DNA of 61,460 bases from Rhizobiales bacterium UBA3584 (GCA_002375765.1 DFMV01000035.1:1-61460); one strand, 5' to 3'. Numbered from the stretch's first letter, positions 48,408 to 58,705 are shown. The notes: a model not told the origin generated them from the letters alone. Numbers and translations are program-made.

Positions 48408-48794
48408 ATGACCAAAGAGCGGACCCGCCTCGAACGCCTGTTCCTACGCCTCGAAGCGCGCTTTCCGCGCTTTGCGATGATCATCTATGTGCTGCGCCAG
48501 CCTTGGGCCATGCTCATTCGTATCCCGCTGGGCATCCTGTTGTGCCTCGGGGGGATTGCGTCCTTTCTTCCGATCCTCGGCGTCTGGATGCTACCGCTCG
48601 GCCTGTTGTTGCTGGCCATTGACCTGCCCTTCCTCCAGCGCCCAATGAACGGGATTATCCTGCGCGGAGAACGCCAGTGGCACCTTTGGCGCCGCAGCCG
48701 CCGCGACCGGAAATCGGCGCAGAACGCCTCGGATGACAAGCAAAAGGCGCAGCCGGCACCGCGCCTTTCCGACAATCGCAACGATTATCGCTGA
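48408..48794 (+). CDS. Small membrane protein of unknown function
   Basis: A 128-residue protein with two membrane helices forming a hairpin ([41 protein letters not shown] turns) and a basic, hydrophilic C-tail ([14 protein letters not shown]). Similar proteins are common in Hyphomicrobiales and sometimes carry misleading names. It overlaps glcB's end (convergent) by 10 bases. Confidence 0.75.
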   Translation: MTKERTRLERLFLRLEARFPRFAMIIYVLRQPWAMLIRIPLGILLCLGGIASFLPILGVWMLPLGLLLLAIDLPFLQRPMNGIILRGERQWHLWRRSRRDRKSAQNASDDKQKAQPAPRLSDNRNDYR

Positions 48795-50953
48795 GCCTTC
48801 TTTTCCGCCCGCTTGGCGTGCAGCAGGGGCTCGGTATAGCCTGAGGGCTGTTCTACCCCTTCCAGCGCCAGCGCCAATGCAGCCTGAAAAGCGACCGAGT
48901 GTTCGGGATCGTCGCTCATGGGGTCATAGGCTGGATCGCCGGCATTCTGCTGATCGACCACCCGGGCCATCCGTGTGAACGTCGCCACCACCTCGTCCTG
49001 TGTTACCACACCATGCCAGAGCCAGTTGGCAATCGCCTGCGATGAGATGCGACAGGTTGCCCGGTCCTCCATCAAGCCCACATCATTGATGTCGGGCACT
49101 TTCGAGCACCCCACCCCCGCGTCGACCCAGCGCACCACATAGCCCAGAATGCCCTGCGCATTGTTATCAAGTTCGCGCTGGATCTGCTCAGCCGACAAAG
49201 TCGACGGATCGAGCACAGGCATGGAGAACAAGGCGTCCAGACCGGGAATGGGCTCGTTGTGCCTGCGCTTTTGCGCCTCGAACACGTCGACCTCATGATA
49301 GTGCAGCGCATGCAGCGTTGCCGCCGTCGGCGAAGGCACCCAGGCGCAATTGGCGCCCGATTTTGGATGTCCGACCTTCTGCTCCATCATCGCCGCCATA
49401 TCGTCGGGCCGGGCCCACATGCCCTTGCCGATCTGGGCGCGGCCGGTCAGCCCGCACGCGATCCCTATCGTGACGTTGCGATCCTCGTAAGCCTGGATCC
49501 AGCGCTCGGCCTTGATCTGATCCTTGAGCAACACCGGCCCGGCTTCCATAGAGGTGTGGATCTCGTCACCCGTGCGGTCTAGGAAGCCGGTATTGATGAA
49601 AAACACCCGTTCACGCGCCGCGTGGATACAGGCCTTGAGGTTGGCCGATGTCCGCCGCTCCTCGTCCATGATGCCGATCTTGATTGTGTTGAGCGGTAAT
49701 CCGAGGATCTTTTCGACCTCCCCGAACACATTGCACGCAAACAGCACCTCGGTCGGCCCGTGCATCTTGGGTTTGACTATGTAGATCGAGCCGGTTGTCG
49801 AATTGGCCCTACGCTTGAGGTCGTGCAGGGCGCAAAGCGTGGTGATCGCCGCATCCATCATTCCCTCGCCGATCGGCTGCCCGTCCGCATCGAGGATGGC
49901 ATCGGTCGTCATCAGATGCCCGACATTGCGCACCAGCAGCAGCGCGCGACCCTTGAGGGTCAACTCGCTTCCATCCGGTGCAGTGTAGGCCCGGTCGGCA
50001 TTAAGCGTCCGTGTAACGCTCTTGCCGCCCTTTTCGAACGTATCGGCCAGATCGCCCTTCATCAGCCCGAGCCAGTTGCGATAGACCCCGACCTTGTCCT
50101 CGGCATCCACCGCCGCGACCGAATCCTCGCAATCCTGAATTGTGGTCAGCGCGCTTTCGATCACCACATCTGCCAGATTGGCCGGATGGTCCTTGCCCAC
50201 CGGATGATTTGCGTCGATCACCAGTTCAACATGCAATCCGTGGTGTTTGAGCAGAATGCGCAGCACGTCGCCATGGCGCGAATAGCCCGCGAACGCCTCG
50301 GGATAAGCCAGTTTCGCTGGGCCATCCTGACTTTCGATCACCAATCTGGCAATATCTCCCGATGTATCGACGCCATAGCGTGTCACCGCCCAATGCTTGA
50401 CGCCGAGCAGCGGAAACGTCTCATCAAGAAAATGGCCGGCCCGCGCGAACACCTCGGCGCCGCGCCTGGGATTGTAGGCGCGCCCAGGCGCCAGATCGCC
50501 CTCGCGGGCAATCACATCGGTGCCATAAAGCGCATCGTATAGACTGCCCCAGCGGGCATTGGCGGCATTGAGCGCATAGCGGGCATTTGAGACCGGCACC
50601 ACCAGTTGCGGGCCGCAGATCGAGGCAATCTCGGAATCGAGATCTTCCGTCTCAATCCGGAAATCCTCTGGCTCGTTTTCGAGATATTTGATCTCGCGCA
50701 AAAACGCCTGATAGGCCTCGGGGTCCTTGGTAGCCGGGCCATTGTCACGATGCCAATCATCGATCTGGTTCTGCATCCTGTCGCGGATTTCCAGGAGTTC
50801 GCGATTGCCCGGCATATAGGCTGCGACCATCTCGGCAAACCCCGCCCAGAAGCTGTCCGACGCTATATCGAGCCCGTTGAGCGCCTCCTGTTCGACAAAC
50901 GCGGCAAGCTGTTCATCGACCTGCAAACCGGCCCGCGTGACATAGCTACTCAT
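48785..50953 (-). CDS. glcB: Malate synthase G
   Basis: A 722-residue monomeric malate synthase joining glyoxylate and acetyl-CoA. Motifs: [84 protein letters not shown] (in part), [21 protein letters not shown] (in part). Catalytic loop residues present. Its place inside the purine region suits use of glyoxylate from ureidoglycolate. Confidence 0.97.
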   Translation of the reverse strand: MSSYVTRAGLQVDEQLAAFVEQEALNGLDIASDSFWAGFAEMVAAYMPGNRELLEIRDRMQNQIDDWHRDNGPATKDPEAYQAFLREIKYLENEPEDFRIETEDLDSEIASICGPQLVVPVSNARYALNAANARWGSLYDALYGTDVIAREGDLAPGRAYNPRRGAEVFARAGHFLDETFPLLGVKHWAVTRYGVDTSGDIARLVIESQDGPAKLAYPEAFAGYSRHGDVLRILLKHHGLHVELVIDANHPVGKDHPANLADVVIESALTTIQDCEDSVAAVDAEDKVGVYRNWLGLMKGDLADTFEKGGKSVTRTLNADRAYTAPDGSELTLKGRALLLVRNVGHLMTTDAILDADGQPIGEGMMDAAITTLCALHDLKRRANSTTGSIYIVKPKMHGPTEVLFACNVFGEVEKILGLPLNTIKIGIMDEERRTSANLKACIHAARERVFFINTGFLDRTGDEIHTSMEAGPVLLKDQIKAERWIQAYEDRNVTIGIACGLTGRAQIGKGMWARPDDMAAMMEQKVGHPKSGANCAWVPSPTAATLHALHYHEVDVFEAQKRRHNEPIPGLDALFSMPVLDPSTLSAEQIQRELDNNAQGILGYVVRWVDAGVGCSKVPDINDVGLMEDRATCRISSQAIANWLWHGVVTQDEVVATFTRMARVVDQQNAGDPAYDPMSDDPEHSVAFQAALALALEGVEQPSGYTEPLLHAKRAEKKAQR

Positions 50954-51001
50954 CGTCTCTCTCCTGCTCGTTTCCTGCCCAGCTAACGCGCCAGCCTATT
51001 T

Positions 51002-51053
51002 CCGCCAAGCGGTCGTGGAAAACCCTTCCACGATGTGGAAATCAGCTTGGCGG
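51002..51053. repeat. Nested inverted repeat between guaD and glcB
   Basis: Outer arms CCGCCAAGC (51002-51010) and GCTTGGCGG (51045-51053); inside, CGTGGAA (51014-51020), 5-base loop, TTCCACG (51026-51032). The guaD stop lies within the outer arm region. No T-tract; may protect or end the upstream transcript or shape the glcB leader. Confidence 0.5.
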
Positions 51054-52346
51054 AGTCTTGGCCGCCTCGCCCGCCACATAGGTTTGCGCAATCACCCGGT
51101 CGTCACCGCATGTCTGGAGCAGAAACAACTCCTCGGACAGATGTTCCACCTGCTCCATCTTGAGCGCCATATGCGGCAGGGCCCGGGCATCGAGCACCAC
51201 GATATCGGCATCGGCGCCAGGCTCCAGCGTGCCGATGGTGTGCTCGAGCAAAAGCGCCCGCGCATTGCCCAGCGTCATCATGAAAAAGCTTTCGAGCGGT
51301 GAGAGGCGCTGGCCGCGCAACTGCAGCACCTTGTAGCCCTCATCGAGCGTGCGCAACATCGAATAGGAAGTGCCTCCGCCCACATCGGTCGCTACCCCGA
51401 TCCGCACATTGGACGCCATCAGCCGTTCGCGGTCGAACAGCCCCGAGCCGATGAACAGGTTCGATGTCGGGCAGAACACCGCCACCGATCCCGTTTCCGA
51501 AAGTGCCGCGATTTCCCGGTCGGTCATGTGGATGCAATGGCCGAGCAATGTCCGCGGGCCCAGCAGCCCGTAATGCTCATAGACGCCGACATAGTCAGGC
51601 AAGTTGGGAAACAGTTCCCTGACAAACTCGATTTCGCCCAGGCTCTCGTTCACATGCGTCTGGACATAGACATCGGGAAATTCGCGGACCAGATCCTGCG
51701 CCATTTCCATTTGTGCGTGGGTAGAGGTCAGCGCAAAACGCGGGGTAATCGCGTAGTGCAGCCGCCCGACGCCGTCCCATTTTTCCAGCAACGCCTTGCT
51801 TTCGTCATACCCCCGTCGCGGCGTATCGAGCAGCCCTTGGGGCGCGTTGCGATCCATCATCACCTTGCCGGCAATCATGCGTATGTCGCGCTTTTTCGCC
51901 TCGGCGAAAAACGCGTCCACCGATTGCGGATGCACCGAGCAATAAACCGCCGCCGTAGTCGTCCCGTACCGCACCAGTTCGTCACAGAACAGTGAGGCGA
52001 TGCGCGCCGCATGCTCTGCATCGGCGAAGCGTTGTTCTTCTACGAACGTGTAGGTATTGAGCCACTCCAGGAGGTCCTTGGCATACGAGCCGATCACCTG
52101 CATCTGTGGATAGTGGATATGGGTATCGATAAACCCCGGCATAATCAGATTGGGCCGGTGATCGATGATCTCAGCCTTGGGCGCGACGAGCCTGACCCCC
52201 TCGTTCCACTCCCCGACCGAAACGATCCTTCCCTGATCGACAACCACCGCCCCATCCTCGATATAGCGATAGCTTTCGTGATCGTCGGCCCCGGAGGGTT
52301 CGGCGATGAAGGTCAGAACGCGGCCGCGCAAAATCTTTGCGGTCAC
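51042..52346 (-). CDS. guaD: Guanine deaminase
   Basis: A 434-residue amidohydrolase making xanthine from guanine. Zinc site GFIDTHIHYPQMQVIGSYAKD (in part), then the TYTFVEEQRFAD segment, QTHVNESLGEIEFV, LLGHCIHMTD and ATDVGGGTSYSMLRTLDEG. Its start overlaps the puuD stop by 4 bases. Product goes to XdhAB. Last of the xdhABC-puuD-guaD run. Confidence 0.95.
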   Translation of the reverse strand: MTAKILRGRVLTFIAEPSGADDHESYRYIEDGAVVVDQGRIVSVGEWNEGVRLVAPKAEIIDHRPNLIMPGFIDTHIHYPQMQVIGSYAKDLLEWLNTYTFVEEQRFADAEHAARIASLFCDELVRYGTTTAAVYCSVHPQSVDAFFAEAKKRDIRMIAGKVMMDRNAPQGLLDTPRRGYDESKALLEKWDGVGRLHYAITPRFALTSTHAQMEMAQDLVREFPDVYVQTHVNESLGEIEFVRELFPNLPDYVGVYEHYGLLGPRTLLGHCIHMTDREIAALSETGSVAVFCPTSNLFIGSGLFDRERLMASNVRIGVATDVGGGTSYSMLRTLDEGYKVLQLRGQRLSPLESFFMMTLGNARALLLEHTIGTLEPGADADIVVLDARALPHMALKMEQVEHLSEELFLLQTCGDDRVIAQTYVAGEAAKTPPS

Positions 52347-53578
52347 AGGCTCCGCTCCCCGGTTACCGACTGATACCAGACGGTCAGCATCTGCCGCTCC
52401 TCATCGGTCATGAACGACACATTGCCCGGTGGCATGGCATGGCTGCGCGCCGACTGGATGTAGATTTCCCGTGCATGTTCGGCGATCAGCTCGGGCGTGT
52501 CGAGCCGCACATCCTTTGGCGCCATATGCACGCCGTCATAGGCAGGCTCGGCGGCATGGCACATCGAACATCGACCCAGCACAATCTGGGACGCCTGCTG
52601 AAAATGGGCATCTTCGAGAAAACTCTGCGCAGTCGAGCTGAGCGCGACGTCTCCGGTTTCGGCCCGCGCTTTCGGATAGCTCGAAAGCCAGATGATCCCG
52701 ATAAACAGCACCAGTGCCAGCGCAAACGTCCAGTATTCGCGCCGCCCTGTTGAATGCATGGTGTTGAAGAAATGCCGGATCACAACCCCAATGAGAAAGA
52801 TCAGTCCGGCGATCGCCCAGCTGTATTCGGTCGCGAACGCCAGCGGGTAATGGTTCGAGAGCATGAAGAACAGCACCGGCAGCGTCAGGTAATTGTTGTG
52901 CACGCTGCGCTGCTTGCTCTGCGCCCCAAGCGCCGGATCGGGCGCCTCGCCGGCCTTCATCGAAACGACGATCTTCTTCTGGTTGGGAATGATGATGAAA
53001 AAGACGTTCGCCGACATGATTGTCGCCGTGAATGCGCCCATATGCAGAAAGGCGGCGCGGCCGGTGAACACCTGCATATAGCCCCACGACATGGCCAGAA
53101 GGATCGCAAACAGGACGATCATCAGCCCGTTCTGGCTTTTGACCAGCGGTGACTTGCAGAGCAGATCGTAGAGCACCCATCCGAGCGCCAGCGAGGCCAG
53201 CGATATGCCGATGGCAACCGGCGCATCGACATCCAACACGGTGCGGTCGATCAGGAACAGGTCGGCGCCGGCGTAATAGACGATGATGAGCATCGCAAAC
53301 CCGGTCAGCCAGGTCGAATAGCTCTCCCATTTGAACCAGACCAGGTGCTCGGGCAGGTTGGGCGGCGCGACCATGTATTTGTTGACGTGGTAGAATCCGC
53401 CCCCATGCACCTGCCACTCCTCGCCCTGCACCCCGGCTGGCAGATCGGCATGCTTGCGCAGCCCGAGATCGAGCGCGATGAAATAGAAGGACGATCCGAT
53501 CCACGCGATCCCCACGATCACATGGCTCCAACGCACGGCAAACGCCATCCATTCCCAAAACAGCGTGAAATCAGTCAT
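52343..53578 (-). CDS. puuD: Urate hydroxylase PuuD (membrane, c-type cytochrome)
   Basis: A 411-residue urate oxidase of the PuuD kind. N-terminal ~8 membrane helices (MTDFTLFWEWMAFAVRWSHV, IAWIGSSFYFIALDLGL, HHLVWFKWESYSTW-like PEHLVWFKWESYSTWLTGFA, NVFFIIIPNQKKIV), then a C-terminal cytochrome c domain with CSMCH near residue 338 and the axial Met in SHAMPPGNVSFM. It oxidises urate to 5-hydroxyisourate, passing electrons to the respiratory chain, not O2. Overlaps xdhC by 8 bases. Confidence 0.94.
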   Translation of the reverse strand: MTDFTLFWEWMAFAVRWSHVIVGIAWIGSSFYFIALDLGLRKHADLPAGVQGEEWQVHGGGFYHVNKYMVAPPNLPEHLVWFKWESYSTWLTGFAMLIIVYYAGADLFLIDRTVLDVDAPVAIGISLASLALGWVLYDLLCKSPLVKSQNGLMIVLFAILLAMSWGYMQVFTGRAAFLHMGAFTATIMSANVFFIIIPNQKKIVVSMKAGEAPDPALGAQSKQRSVHNNYLTLPVLFFMLSNHYPLAFATEYSWAIAGLIFLIGVVIRHFFNTMHSTGRREYWTFALALVLFIGIIWLSSYPKARAETGDVALSSTAQSFLEDAHFQQASQIVLGRCSMCHAAEPAYDGVHMAPKDVRLDTPELIAEHAREIYIQSARSHAMPPGNVSFMTDEERQMLTVWYQSVTGERSL

Positions 53579-54407
53579 TTATGGTTTGCCCTAATCCTAA
53601 ATCCTGATCGGCCAGAGCCCGCAAAATCTCTGCCGCCGTGAGCGCCGCGATCACCTCGGGCCGCTTGTCGTGCACATAGGCTCCGCCAATCGGCATGGCG
53701 AGTTTTTCGACCATCCCCGTATCCAGCCCCATATCGGAAAGCCAGCTTTTGAAGGTGGCTTTTTTGGTTTTCGATCCGATCATCCCCACATAGGCGGAAT
53801 CGTCCCGCATCAGCGCTTCGGACGCGATAAGGAAATCGAGCCCGTGATCGTGGGTGAGAACAACAAAACACGATCCCTTCGGCGCCTCCCGAACCAGCGC
53901 TTCAGCCACCGGAGCGTGCCGCGCTTCCACCCCGCGCGGAACCCTGGCGATTTCGGCCGCGCGATTGTCCACGACCAGCGTGCGCAGCGGCAAAAGCGAC
54001 AGCGCCTGACCCAGCGCATTGCCTACATGCCCGGCCCCGAACACATAAACGTGTGGCCGCGCCATATAGGCCCGTTCGGCACGCACCCGCACATCTTGGG
54101 CCACATCCGCATCGACCGCCCGCATGCCGATTGCCACCCGTCCGCCGCAGCATTGTCCGATTTCGGGCCCAAGCGGGATATCGAGCGCCGCCGCAGCTTC
54201 CCCCGAAGCCAACGCCTCCCGCGCCCTTGCGATTGCCAGAAACTCGAGCTGCCCACCGCCAATGGTACCGATTTCGTCCTCGGACGAGACCACCATCCAC
54301 GCTCCGGCCTCGCGCGGTGTCGATCCCTTCGCTTCCGTCACCTCGACCAGCACGGCTTGCCTGTGGCGGTTGAGAAAGTCGCGCAGCTGTTGCGGGGTAA
54401 CGCTCAC
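53571..54407 (-). CDS. xdhC: Xanthine dehydrogenase accessory protein XdhC
   Basis: A 278-residue chaperone that binds and sulfurates the molybdenum cofactor before insertion into XdhB. Start segment VEVTEAKGSTPREAGAWMVV, GTIGGGQLE, CCGGRVAI and a Rossmann part VYVFGAGHVGNALGQ; final AYVGMIGSKTKKATFKSWL. Overlaps xdhB by 4 bases. Confidence 0.95.
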   Translation of the reverse strand: MSVTPQQLRDFLNRHRQAVLVEVTEAKGSTPREAGAWMVVSSEDEIGTIGGGQLEFLAIARAREALASGEAAAALDIPLGPEIGQCCGGRVAIGMRAVDADVAQDVRVRAERAYMARPHVYVFGAGHVGNALGQALSLLPLRTLVVDNRAAEIARVPRGVEARHAPVAEALVREAPKGSCFVVLTHDHGLDFLIASEALMRDDSAYVGMIGSKTKKATFKSWLSDMGLDTGMVEKLAMPIGGAYVHDKRPEVIAALTAAEILRALADQDLGLGQTIND

Positions 54408-56740
54408 CGCCCGGCCGCCTCGCGCCTGAGCCGTTCGATGGTCATCAGCACCCGTTCGGGCGTGGCCGGAGCATCCATACGCGGCGCGATCTTATAGTCG
54501 GCAACGCTGGCCGCAGCCATCGAGAGCGCTTCGAGTACCGAAAGCGCCAGCATGAACGGGGGCTCGCCCACCGCCTTGGAACGGCGGATGGTTGGGGCGG
54601 TGTTGGCCGACCATTCGGCCAGCTTCACGTCAAAAATCTTGGGGACGTCGGAAACGACCGGGATCTTGTATGTGGAGGGCGCGTGCGTGCGCAACTGCCC
54701 CTTGTCGTCCCACCACAATTCCTCGGTTGTGAGCCACCCCATGCCCTGGATGAACCCACCCTCGATCTGCCCGATATCGATGGCCGGGTTGAGCGATTTG
54801 CCCACATCGTGCAGCACATCGACCCGCTCGACCATGTATTCTCCGGTCAGGCTGTCCACCACCACCTCCGAACACGCAGCGCCATAAGCAAAGTAATAAA
54901 AGGGCTGCCCCTTGCCCGCTGCACGGTCCCAGTGAATGTCCGGCGTCTTGTAAAATCCCGCGGCCGAAAGCTGCACGCGGGCCAGATAGGCCTGATCGAT
55001 GAAATCGGCCCAGTCATGGCGCTGATTGCCCACCATCACGCAATTGGGCTCGAACGAAACAGCGTCCTCGGGCACACTGAATTTGTTCATAGCAAACCGG
55101 ACCAACCGGTCCTTGATCTGCTCGGCGGCATTGGCCGCAGCCATGCCATTGAGGTCCGAGCCCGACGAGGCTGCAGTTGCCGAGGTGTTGGGCACCTTGC
55201 CTGTGGTCGTAGCTGTGATCTTGACCTTGTCGAGATCAATCTGGAAGCAATCGGCCAGAACCTGCGCCACCTTGACGTAAAGCCCCTGCCCCATCTCGGT
55301 GCCGCCATGGTTGAGATGGATCGACCCGTCGCGATAAACATGAACAAGCGCCCCGGCCTGGTTGAAGGCCGTCATGGTAAAGCTGATCCCGAACTTGACC
55401 GGCGTCAGCGCGATGCCGCGCTTGAGGACCCTGGACGTCCTGTTGAAGGCGATGATATCTTCGCGCCGCCTGCGATAGTCCGAGCTTGCCTCAAGCTCAT
55501 CGACCACCCGCCCGATGATGTTGTCGGTGACCGTCTGATGGTAGGGCGTGAGGTTGCGGTCGGTATCGCCATAGAAATTGGCCTTGCGAATATCGAGCGG
55601 ATCCTTGCCAAGCGCATAGGCGATGTCCTCGATCCAGCGCTCGCAGCCCACCATGCCCTGCGGCCCGCCGAACCCGCGAAACGCGGTGTTGGAAACCGTA
55701 TTGGTCTTGAGCGGCTCGGATTTGAGCCGCACATTGGGATAATAATATGCGTTGTCCGCATGAAACAGCGCCCGGTCGGTCACCGGCCCGGAAAGGTCCG
55801 CGGAAAACCCGCAGCGCGCGGCGAAAACCGCGTCCACCGCTTCAATCCGCCCCTCATCGTCATAACCGACTTCGTAGTCGACGACGAAATCGTGCCGCTT
55901 GCCCGTGGCGATCATGTCGTCGTCCCGGTCGGGCCTGATCTTGACGGCGCGGCCGAATTTTTTCGCCGCGATGGCCGCCACCGCGGCAAACAGATTGCTC
56001 TGGGTTTCCTTGCCCCCGAACCCCCCGCCCATGCGGCGCACTACGACATTGACCGCGTTGGAGGGCACACCCAACGCGTGCCCCACCATATGCTGGACCT
56101 CGCTCGGGTGCTGGGTGGAGGAGTGAACGGTTACCTCATCATCCTCGCCGGGGATCGCCAAAGCGATATGGCCTTCGAGATAGAAATGGTCCTGTCCGCC
56201 CATCTCCATCGAGCCTTTAACCCGGTTTCTGGCAGCCGCCATGCCCGCAGTAACGTCGCCGCGTTCGAGCTTCATGCCCGGCGTCACCAATGCTCCACCT
56301 GCCGCCCGCGCCGCGCCGACATCGAGCGCAAAGGGCAGTTCGGTATAACTGACCTGCGCCAGTTTCGCCGCGCGCCGCGCCGCTTCGCGCGTGGTTGCGA
56401 CCACCGCGAAAAGCGGCTGCCCGAAAAATTCGACGCGCGTTTCGGCAAAGATCGGCTCGTCATGCTTGCCGGGCTGCGAAATATCGTTGTGCCCAGGCAC
56501 ATCGTCCGCCGTCAGCACCCCGAGCACGCCCGGCGCCCGCCGCACGGGCTCGAGGTCGAGCGACACGATTTCCCCGTGCGCGCTGGTGGAAAGCCCAAGA
56601 TACGCATGCAGCGTGCCCGCCGGCTCAACCATATCATCGATGTATTCCGCCGTTCCCGACACATGCTTGTGCCCGGAATCGTGCTTTTGCGGCACATGCA
56701 CGCCGCCACGAATGGCGGGCTTGTTATCGAGCGCGGTCAT
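54404..56740 (-). CDS. xdhB: Xanthine dehydrogenase molybdenum-binding subunit
   Basis: A 778-residue large subunit. KHVSGTAEYIDDM, the QDHFYLEGHIALA loop (substrate), RRMGGGFGGKETQ, the AFRGFGGPQGM active-site loop, GGTEMGQGLYVKVAQV, SSGSDLNGMA and the glutamate near KAVGEPPFMLALSV. Oxidises hypoxanthine to xanthine to urate. Stop/start touch with xdhA at 56740. Confidence 0.97.
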   Translation of the reverse strand: MTALDNKPAIRGGVHVPQKHDSGHKHVSGTAEYIDDMVEPAGTLHAYLGLSTSAHGEIVSLDLEPVRRAPGVLGVLTADDVPGHNDISQPGKHDEPIFAETRVEFFGQPLFAVVATTREAARRAAKLAQVSYTELPFALDVGAARAAGGALVTPGMKLERGDVTAGMAAARNRVKGSMEMGGQDHFYLEGHIALAIPGEDDEVTVHSSTQHPSEVQHMVGHALGVPSNAVNVVVRRMGGGFGGKETQSNLFAAVAAIAAKKFGRAVKIRPDRDDDMIATGKRHDFVVDYEVGYDDEGRIEAVDAVFAARCGFSADLSGPVTDRALFHADNAYYYPNVRLKSEPLKTNTVSNTAFRGFGGPQGMVGCERWIEDIAYALGKDPLDIRKANFYGDTDRNLTPYHQTVTDNIIGRVVDELEASSDYRRRREDIIAFNRTSRVLKRGIALTPVKFGISFTMTAFNQAGALVHVYRDGSIHLNHGGTEMGQGLYVKVAQVLADCFQIDLDKVKITATTTGKVPNTSATAASSGSDLNGMAAANAAEQIKDRLVRFAMNKFSVPEDAVSFEPNCVMVGNQRHDWADFIDQAYLARVQLSAAGFYKTPDIHWDRAAGKGQPFYYFAYGAACSEVVVDSLTGEYMVERVDVLHDVGKSLNPAIDIGQIEGGFIQGMGWLTTEELWWDDKGQLRTHAPSTYKIPVVSDVPKIFDVKLAEWSANTAPTIRRSKAVGEPPFMLALSVLEALSMAAASVADYKIAPRMDAPATPERVLMTIERLRREAAGR

Positions 56741-58197
56741 TATGCCACCTCATGCCGAACGATATGGCTCGGCCCTTCGATAGTCTCGAAATAGACCCGC
56801 TTCAGAAGGTTTTTCGCAGCCAGCATCCGGTAGTCAGCGCTGGCCCGCCAATCGGTCAGAGGCTGGAAATCCTCCTCGAATTTGTCCAGCGCGGCTTCGA
56901 CCGTCTCAAGCGTCCAGGGCTTGCCGATCAGCGCCGCCTCGACCGCCCTTGCCCGCTTTGGGGTCGCGGCCATGCCCCCAAAGGCGATGACCGCTCCGGC
57001 CACCACGCCGTCGGCAACCTTGATGCGAAACGCCCCCAGCGTTGCAGTGATATCCTCCTCCCGCCGCTTGGTAACCTTGTGGACCCCGAACAACTCATCG
57101 GCCCCCGGCAGGGGCACCGAGACGCTTTCGACAAACTCTCCCTTCTCCCGGTCCTGCTTGCCATAGGCGATGAAGAACTCCTCGAGCCTCACCACGCGAC
57201 GGCGATCACCCTTGCGCAATGTAACCTCGGCCCCCAGCGCGATCAGCGGCGGCGGCGTGTCGCCGATCGGTGAGCCATTGGCGATATTGCCGCCGATGGT
57301 TCCCATGGCCCGCACCTGCACGCCGCCGATCCGATCGAACAACTCGACCATCTGCGGAATGTGAGTGGCGATGGTCTCAAACACCCTGGCGTAGCTCACC
57401 CCCGCCCCGAAAACGATGCGTCCATCCTCGACGGACACCTCCCCCATCAGATGCCCCACGATCACCACTGGGGCGATCTCGCGCATGAATTTGGTGACCC
57501 ACAGCCCCACATCGGTCGCCCCCGCGACAAGCGTTGCTTCCGGCAACCCTTCGAGCACCGCCGCAAGATCATCGACATTGGCCGGAATGATCGTCTTGCC
57601 CCGCGTCCCCTCGACAACCACCCGCCGCCCGTCCCTGAGCGCGGTCAGGTTTGCAATGATCGCATCGCGCTCCCTGTTGAGCACGTCTTCGAGCACCGAC
57701 CCGTAATTGGAGACGGCCTGTGCCGCCCGGACGATCGGCGCATACCCCGTACAACGGCACAGATTGCCCTGCAGCGCCTTTTCGATCTCGGGAACGGATG
57801 GACTGGGATTGGCCAGCCACAACCCGTAAAGGCTCATCACGAACCCCGGCGTGCAGAACCCGCACTGGCTGCCATGGTAATCGACCATGGCCTGTTGCAC
57901 CGGATGCAAACCGCCATCGGCGCCCTTGAGATGCTCAACGGTCACCACATGCGCGCCGTCCAGCATCGACACCAGCATTATGCACGCATTTGCGGGCAAA
58001 TAGCGCACAACGCCACCATCCATGCGACCGACAATGACCGTACAGGCCCCGCAATCCCCCTCTGCGCAGCCCTCCTTGGTCCCACGCAAGACACGGTCCA
58101 GGCGCAGGAAATCGAGCAGCGTCCGATCCGGCTCGAGCGCATCCAGCTCGACCAGATCGCCGTTAAGATAGAAGCGGACAGTGGTGCGCGTTTCCAA
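56740..58197 (-). CDS. xdhA: Xanthine dehydrogenase small subunit (2Fe-2S and FAD)
   Basis: A 485-residue subunit. First 2Fe-2S cluster: RGTKEGCAEGDCGACTVIVG; second: GSQCGFCTPGFVMSLYGLW and GNLCRCTGYAPIV; FAD domain: VAGATDVGLWVTK, IGGNIANGSPIGDTPP. The TTG at 58197 has GGGAG 6 bases before it and gives METRTTVRFYLNGDLV-type N-terminus; the open frame to 58413 runs antisense-like through uraH. Begins next to the uraH stop. Confidence 0.95.
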   Translation of the reverse strand: METRTTVRFYLNGDLVELDALEPDRTLLDFLRLDRVLRGTKEGCAEGDCGACTVIVGRMDGGVVRYLPANACIMLVSMLDGAHVVTVEHLKGADGGLHPVQQAMVDYHGSQCGFCTPGFVMSLYGLWLANPSPSVPEIEKALQGNLCRCTGYAPIVRAAQAVSNYGSVLEDVLNRERDAIIANLTALRDGRRVVVEGTRGKTIIPANVDDLAAVLEGLPEATLVAGATDVGLWVTKFMREIAPVVIVGHLMGEVSVEDGRIVFGAGVSYARVFETIATHIPQMVELFDRIGGVQVRAMGTIGGNIANGSPIGDTPPPLIALGAEVTLRKGDRRRVVRLEEFFIAYGKQDREKGEFVESVSVPLPGADELFGVHKVTKRREEDITATLGAFRIKVADGVVAGAVIAFGGMAATPKRARAVEAALIGKPWTLETVEAALDKFEEDFQPLTDWRASADYRMLAAKNLLKRVYFETIEGPSHIVRHEVA

Positions 58198-58199
58198 GA

Positions 58200-58556
58200 T
58201 CAGCTCCCGCGATAGGTCGAATAGCCGAAGGGCGAAACCAGCAGCGGCACGTGATAGTGCGCCCCACCGTCGCTCACCCGGAAATCCACCGCCACCACGT
58301 CCAGGAAATCCACCGCTTTGCCGTTGATTTTGCTGAAATACTCGCCGACATGGAAGTTCAGCCGGTATGCCCCTTCCGCAAATGCCTCCCCTTCCAGCAA
58401 TGGCCCGTCGCACCGCCCGTCAGCATTGGTGACCACCGACCGCTCGAACACCGCCGCATCCCCATCGACCCTGTAAAGATCGATGGTCATTCCCTTGGCA
58501 GGGGTCCCGTTCGCGGTATCGAGAACGTGGGTCGTCAGCCGTCCGGTTGTGGTCAT
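58200..58556 (-). CDS. uraH: 5-hydroxyisourate hydrolase
   Basis: A 118-residue transthyretin-like HIU hydrolase. LTTHVLDTANGTPAKGM at the start, the EYFSKINGKAVDFLDVV-type loop, and the C-terminal HYHVPLLVSPFGYSTYRGS with the signature YRGS. ATG 58556 follows GGAG and gives the usual length; ATG 58574 (after GGGGGAAATCC) would add six residues. First gene of the uraH-xdhABC-puuD-guaD run, divergent from puuE-uraD. Confidence 0.95.
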   Translation of the reverse strand: MTTTGRLTTHVLDTANGTPAKGMTIDLYRVDGDAAVFERSVVTNADGRCDGPLLEGEAFAEGAYRLNFHVGEYFSKINGKAVDFLDVVAVDFRVSDGGAHYHVPLLVSPFGYSTYRGS

Positions 58557-58630
58557 GCCTGCTCCAAGCGCCATTGGATTTCCCCCGACTATCAACCCAA
58601 AAATTGCCCCGCGAAAGGGGGCGGGGGCAG

Positions 58631-58657
58631 AATTTTTTACCACATGGTCGAAAAATT
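58631..58657. promoter_or_regulatory. Candidate operator in the uraH/puuE-uraD intergenic region
   Basis: AATTTTT (58631-58637) and AAAAATT (58651-58657) are inverted, enclosing ACCA-CA-TGGT (58639-58648). The core matches the site before the nucleoside ABC operon at 41874-41893. It is placed to control both divergent transcripts. Confidence 0.5.
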
Positions 58658-58705
58658 TGTGTCTAAGGTAAGCTCCTGTTTTGTATGTCCGTCATGGAGT
58701 GCGCC

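Noticed and set aside
54683..56794. 703-codon plus-strand frame opposite xdhB
   Set aside because: Antisense shadow of xanthine dehydrogenase; no domain seen.
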